64,000 nucleotides of DNA, taken from an endosymbiont of unidentified scaly snail isolate Monju (lineage in GTDB: Bacteria > Pseudomonadota > Gammaproteobacteria > Chromatiales > Chromatiaceae). Below, in pieces: positions 62,591-64,000 of the stretch (the stretch's first letter is position 1; every line of letters begins with the position of its first letter). Made by a program: the position numbers and the translations under genes. The notes under the pieces were generated by a model, which saw only the letters and a list, made by a program, of their open reading frames with translations, searched no databases and was not told the origin of the DNA. The DNA is taken from assembly GCF_000801295.1 (NCBI RefSeq), contig NZ_AP012978.1:1736001-1800000 (forward strand), read 5' to 3'.

Positions 62591-63283
62591 TCAGCGGCGC
62601 TTCACGCGGACATGGGCCTGGCGTTGCAGGATATTGGAGAACTCCTCGACGAAGTCGTCGTAACGGTTCTCCAGGCACTGCACCATGTTGGCGTACTTGT
62701 TGTAGGCGACCACTGCCGGGATGGCTGCGAACAGGCCCATGGCGGTGGCGATCAGCGCCTCGGCGATGCCCGGAGCCACCAGGTTGAGCGTGGCCTGTTT
62801 GACATTGCCGAGCGCGTGAAAGGCATTCATGATGCCCCAAACGGTGCCGAACAGGCCGACATAGGGGCTGGTCGAACCGACCGTGGCCAGAAAGGACAGG
62901 TGACGCTCCAGCTGGTCGAGCTCGCGGCTCATGGCCACCTTCATGGCCCGCCGTGCGCCCTCGACCAGGGCCATGGGCTCCACCGCCGGGTTCTCGCGCA
63001 GACGCGCGAACTCGCGGAAGCCGGCATGAAAGATGGCCGCCTCGCCGCTCAGGTCTTCACGTCCCAGGCGGCGGTACCGTTCGCCCAGGTCACCGCCCGA
63101 CCAGAAACGCTCCTCGAACTCCTCGGCCTCGCGCCGCGCCTTCTTCAGCACCCGCGAGCGATCGAAGATCACCGTCCAGGACAGCAGCGAGGCCAGGATC
63201 AGCGAGGCCATCACCAGCTGCACCAGCGGGCTGGCGTTGAGGATCAGGGTGAGAAAGGAAAGATCGGCACTGGCGGTCGGCAT
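62591..63283 (-). CDS. tolQ: Tol-Pal system protein TolQ
   Basis: This is a 230-residue MotA/TolQ/ExbB-family proton channel subunit with three membrane segments: SPLVQLVMASLILASLLSW, then GSTSPYVGLFGTVWGIMNAF and IAEALIATAMGLFAAIPAVVAYN. The LFGTVWGIM and ATAMGLFAAIPA motifs are diagnostic. It is 4 bp from ybgC. Confidence 0.96.
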   Translation of the reverse strand: MPTASADLSFLTLILNASPLVQLVMASLILASLLSWTVIFDRSRVLKKARREAEEFEERFWSGGDLGERYRRLGREDLSGEAAIFHAGFREFARLRENPAVEPMALVEGARRAMKVAMSRELDQLERHLSFLATVGSTSPYVGLFGTVWGIMNAFHALGNVKQATLNLVAPGIAEALIATAMGLFAAIPAVVAYNKYANMVQCLENRYDDFVEEFSNILQRQAHVRVKRR

Positions 63284-63287
63284 GGAA

Positions 63288-63713
63288 TCAGTCTTCTCGT
63301 GTTGTCAGTCGTCTCTTGATCGCTGCGGGCAGGCGCGCCGGGCGCAGATCGTCCACGCGCAGGCAGGCCACCCGCACCCGCCCCCGACACAGCTCGGCGC
63401 CGTCGTCCAGGCGCACCACCGTCTGCGCAAAGTCCAGGCTGGCCCCGGCCAGCCGCGCGATACGGCTGTGCACCTCGAGCCGGTCGTTGAAGCGGGCCGG
63501 CAACAGGTAGTCCAGCTCGACCCGGCGCACCGCGAACAGCACGCCCGGATCGCGCATCAGGGCGTCCTGCTCGAAGCCGAGGTGGCGCAGCCACTCGGTG
63601 CGTGCCCGCTCGAGAAAGCGCAGGTAGTTGGCGTAGTACACCACGCCACCGGCATCGGTGTCCTCGTAATAGACGCGCACCGGCCAGACGAACCGGCTGC
63701 CTTCATACCCCAT
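63288..63713 (-). CDS. ybgC: Acyl-CoA thioesterase YbgC
   Basis: This is a 141-residue hot-dog fold thioesterase, first gene of the Tol-Pal operon. PVRVYYEDTDAGGVVYYANYLRFLERARTEW contains the catalytic YxDTDAxG motif. I prefer the ATG at 63713, which has GGGAGAGG 8 nt upstream. A GTG at 63743 that overlaps the ruvB stop (GTGA) would add 10 residues. Confidence 0.93.
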   Translation of the reverse strand: MGYEGSRFVWPVRVYYEDTDAGGVVYYANYLRFLERARTEWLRHLGFEQDALMRDPGVLFAVRRVELDYLLPARFNDRLEVHSRIARLAGASLDFAQTVVRLDDGAELCRGRVRVACLRVDDLRPARLPAAIKRRLTTRED

Positions 63714-63739
63714 CTCAGATGCCTCTCCCACGAACAAGT

Positions 63740-64000
63740 TCACTCGTCGAACAGATCGGACGCTACCGGCTCGTCACGGCGTGGCGGCGTCAGCCCGAAA
63801 TGGGTCCAGGCCGCACGGGTGGCCAGGCGCCCGCGCGGGGTACGAATCAGAAAGCCCTGCTGGATCAGGTAGGGCTCGACCACGTCCTCGAGGGTGCCGC
63901 GCTCCTCGCCGATGGCCGCCGCCAGGTTGTCCAACCCCACCGGGCCACCGTCGAACTTCTCGAGCACCGCGCGCAGCAGGCGGCGGTCCATGTGGTCGAA
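63740..64000 (-). CDS. ruvB: Holliday-junction helicase RuvB, C-terminal part (cut by window edge)
   Basis: The last 86 codons of RuvB are visible: [22 protein letters not shown].. and [26 protein letters not shown], the winged-helix DNA-binding domain of the branch-migration motor. The AAA+ core lies beyond the right edge. The order ruvB-ybgC-tolQ is the standard gammaproteobacterial one. Confidence 0.94.
   Translation of the reverse strand, partial: FDHMDRRLLRAVLEKFDGGPVGLDNLAAAIGEERGTLEDVVEPYLIQQGFLIRTPRGRLATRAAWTHFGLTPPRRDEPVASDLFDE

Overview
The window is a GC-rich stretch of chromosome from a sulfur-oxidising gammaproteobacterium, most like the Chromatiales or Ectothiorhodospiraceae-type lineages. 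The evidence is gammaproteobacterial operon content and order (ybgC-tolQRAB-pal-cpoB-queE-queC, ribBA-ribH-nusB-thiL-pgpA, pgi/ppc, galU, bepA) together with a soxXYZA thiosulfate-oxidation cluster and a YeeE/TsuA-type thiosulfate transporter. No species can be named from the sequence alone.

Layout. 0-8.2 kb: pgi, ppc and dnaE. 8.4-11 kb: an accessory strip with toxin-antitoxin debris (an XRE antitoxin, a RelE piece without its N-terminus, a VapC C-terminal piece), then AT-rich small genes separated by an integron attC-like site: a HEPN protein, a KTSC-like protein and a zinc-ribbon gene broken by a stop. 11-20.7 kb: an unassigned radical SAM protein, an OmpA-like lipoprotein, rnhB, an FGE-family protein, a phospholipid locus (plsC, a broken cdsA, a CDP-alcohol phosphotransferase), a ChaN-PDZ lipoprotein and an M1 peptidase that start head-on and overlapping. 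20.7-25.8 kb: folE2 behind a duplicated promoter segment, then the riboflavin/nusB/thiL/pgpA operon. 25.9-36 kb: membrane and peptidase genes, conserved unknowns, a CZB protein, a MoxR/VWA pair and bepA. 36-38.4 kb: soxXYZA. 38.4-45.8 kb: a VWA membrane pair, an LpxL-like acyltransferase, a rhodanese, galU and pabB.

46.2-55.7 kb is the most striking segment. It is bounded on the right by an intact tRNA-Lys(UUU) gene and on the left by a 49-bp near-perfect copy of that tRNA's 3' end, and a decayed P4-type tyrosine integrase lies beside the tRNA. Between the repeats are aceA, aceK, rraA and glcB: the glyoxylate bypass enzymes isocitrate lyase and malate synthase, the kinase/phosphatase that controls flux into the bypass, and the remnant of a LysR-type regulator. 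The arrangement reads as a glyoxylate-shunt island integrated at tRNA-Lys and now decaying. An IS3-family element has removed the C-terminal ~40 residues of GlcB and joined it to an unrelated gene fragment, the regulator is broken, and the integrase carries a stop and a frameshift. The IS itself has lost its OrfA helix-turn-helix.

55.7-64 kb: the YeeE/TsuA transporter, queC and queE, the Tol-Pal envelope operon with ybgC, and the 3' end of ruvB. Other notable elements are a 162-bp inverted-repeat element with perfect 45-bp arms next to pabB, several REP-like or palindromic intergenic repeats, and a 30-bp tandem duplication that copies a -10 box ahead of folE2.
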